Assembly (NCBI GenBank): GCA_017994175.1 | Contig: JAGOLH010000005.1 | Span: 1-64,000, forward strand | Length of the DNA stretch: 64,000 nt | Direction of reading: 5' to 3' | Origin: Bacteroidales bacterium | GTDB taxonomy: Bacteria > Bacteroidota > Bacteroidia > Bacteroidales > ML635J-15 | Part shown: positions 63,632-64,000 of the stretch, piece by piece | How the letters are laid out: every line of letters begins with the position of its first letter | How positions within the stretch are numbered: the stretch's first letter is position 1 | The notes under the pieces: generated by a model | Seen by the model: only the letters and a program-made list of their open reading frames with translations | Databases searched by the model: none | Told to the model about the DNA's origin: nothing | Position numbers and translations under genes: made by a program

Positions 63632-64000
63632 TCATTGAATTATTTTCCCATCGACAATTGTATAGGTTCTGTCGGTTATTTTAGCATGATGTTCGTTATG
63701 CGTTACAATAATAAATGTCTGATGATATTCGTGCCGGAGCTCAAATAAAATCTTATATAGCTCTTCTGCATTTCGGGAATCGAGGTTCCCTGAAGGTTCA
63801 TCAGCGAGAACCACCGATGGTTTGTTAATCAGGGCTCTCGCAATGGCAACGCGTTGCTTTTCACCTCCCGAAAGTTCATTGGGTTTGTGATTGATTCTGT
63901 CGGATAACCTCAATATTTCAAGTAGTTCCATAGCCGCTTTCTCGCTTTGTGCTTTGCTTTTACCCTGAATAAAAGCAGGTATGCAAATGTTTTCCAGAGC
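63632..64000 (-). CDS. lolD: ABC transporter ATPase, LolD-like (partial, N-terminus outside the window)
   Basis: The open frame continues through the right edge, so the Walker A part is missing. Seen here: [35 protein letters not shown]-type signature ([17 protein letters not shown]), Walker B with [13 protein letters not shown], and the switch His in IVTHNEHHA. The context LENICIPAF and the short C-terminus fit LolD, which powers release of lipoproteins from the inner membrane, or a related MacB/FtsE-type ATPase. The first in-window Met (63931) is internal and not the start. Confidence 0.8.
   Translation of the reverse strand, partial: ALENICIPAFIQGKSKAQSEKAAMELLEILRLSDRINHKPNELSGGEKQRVAIARALINKPSVVLADEPSGNLDSRNAEELYKILFELRHEYHQTFIIVTHNEHHAKITDRTYTIVDGKIIQ

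Overview
The window looks like chromosomal DNA of a member of the Bacteroidota. The evidence is three PorP/SprF-family outer-membrane proteins, two giant SprB-repeat surface proteins ending in the gliding-type (type B) C-terminal domain of the type IX secretion system (T9SS), a secreted protein with a type A T9SS sorting domain, a Na+-translocating NADH:quinone reductase operon followed by an exported ApbE, many lipoproteins, and AT-rich leaders with occasional TAnnTTTG promoter boxes. None of the T9SS machinery itself lies here, only cargo and PorP-like partners. I cannot place the organism below phylum with confidence.

Layout. (1) 1-4135 is an accessory region ending at a tRNA-Arg gene. It holds small lipoproteins, a 5'-truncated RHS 'tip' gene with a putative L,D-transpeptidase-like toxin domain and an overlapping lipoprotein that is probably its immunity protein, and a family of palindromic repeats that punctuates the genes. 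(2) 4471-8902 has an operon with a cytosolic HtrA-like protease and a companion protein, then two small outer-membrane barrel or lipoprotein genes. (3) 9137-11851 is pyruvate phosphate dikinase. (4) 12027-17818 is a tightly overlapping operon: MBOAT acyltransferase, two SGNH-hydrolase-like proteins and a LysM protein whose lytic transglycosylase domain has lost its catalytic Glu. It is probably a surface-glycan or peptidoglycan O-acylation system. (5) 17991-25340 holds LemA, a lipoprotein, a POT peptide transporter, Nnr, a DUF4831-like lipoprotein and an Omp85-family barrel.

(6) After an 820-bp gene-free stretch, 26161-30799 encodes a LytTR response regulator, an HPt protein, an SPFH/GYF protein and a T9SS-secreted beta-propeller-like protein. 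(7) 30915-37750 is nqrABCDEF-apbE: the sodium-pumping complex plus the enzyme that attaches FMN to NqrB and NqrC. (8) 37811-45317 holds a small DUF6508-like protein, dnaK behind a sigma-54-like promoter, hslR, a CAP/OmpA-like fusion protein, a TlpA-like thiol-disulfide protein and ysxC. (9) 45351-63312, all on the minus strand, is an adhesin locus: a small secreted protein, a 1301-aa SprB-repeat protein, a PorP/SprF, a 3448-aa SprB-repeat protein and two more PorP/SprF. (10) The window ends inside a LolD-type ABC ATPase.

The most notable observations are the truncated RHS toxin/lipoprotein pair with its palindromic repeats, the acylation operon with a pseudo-transglycosylase, the CAP/OmpA-like fusion, and the giant adhesin whose eight 78-residue repeats show very recent duplication in blocks of three. 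All functional calls are read from sequence motifs by eye; no database search was run.
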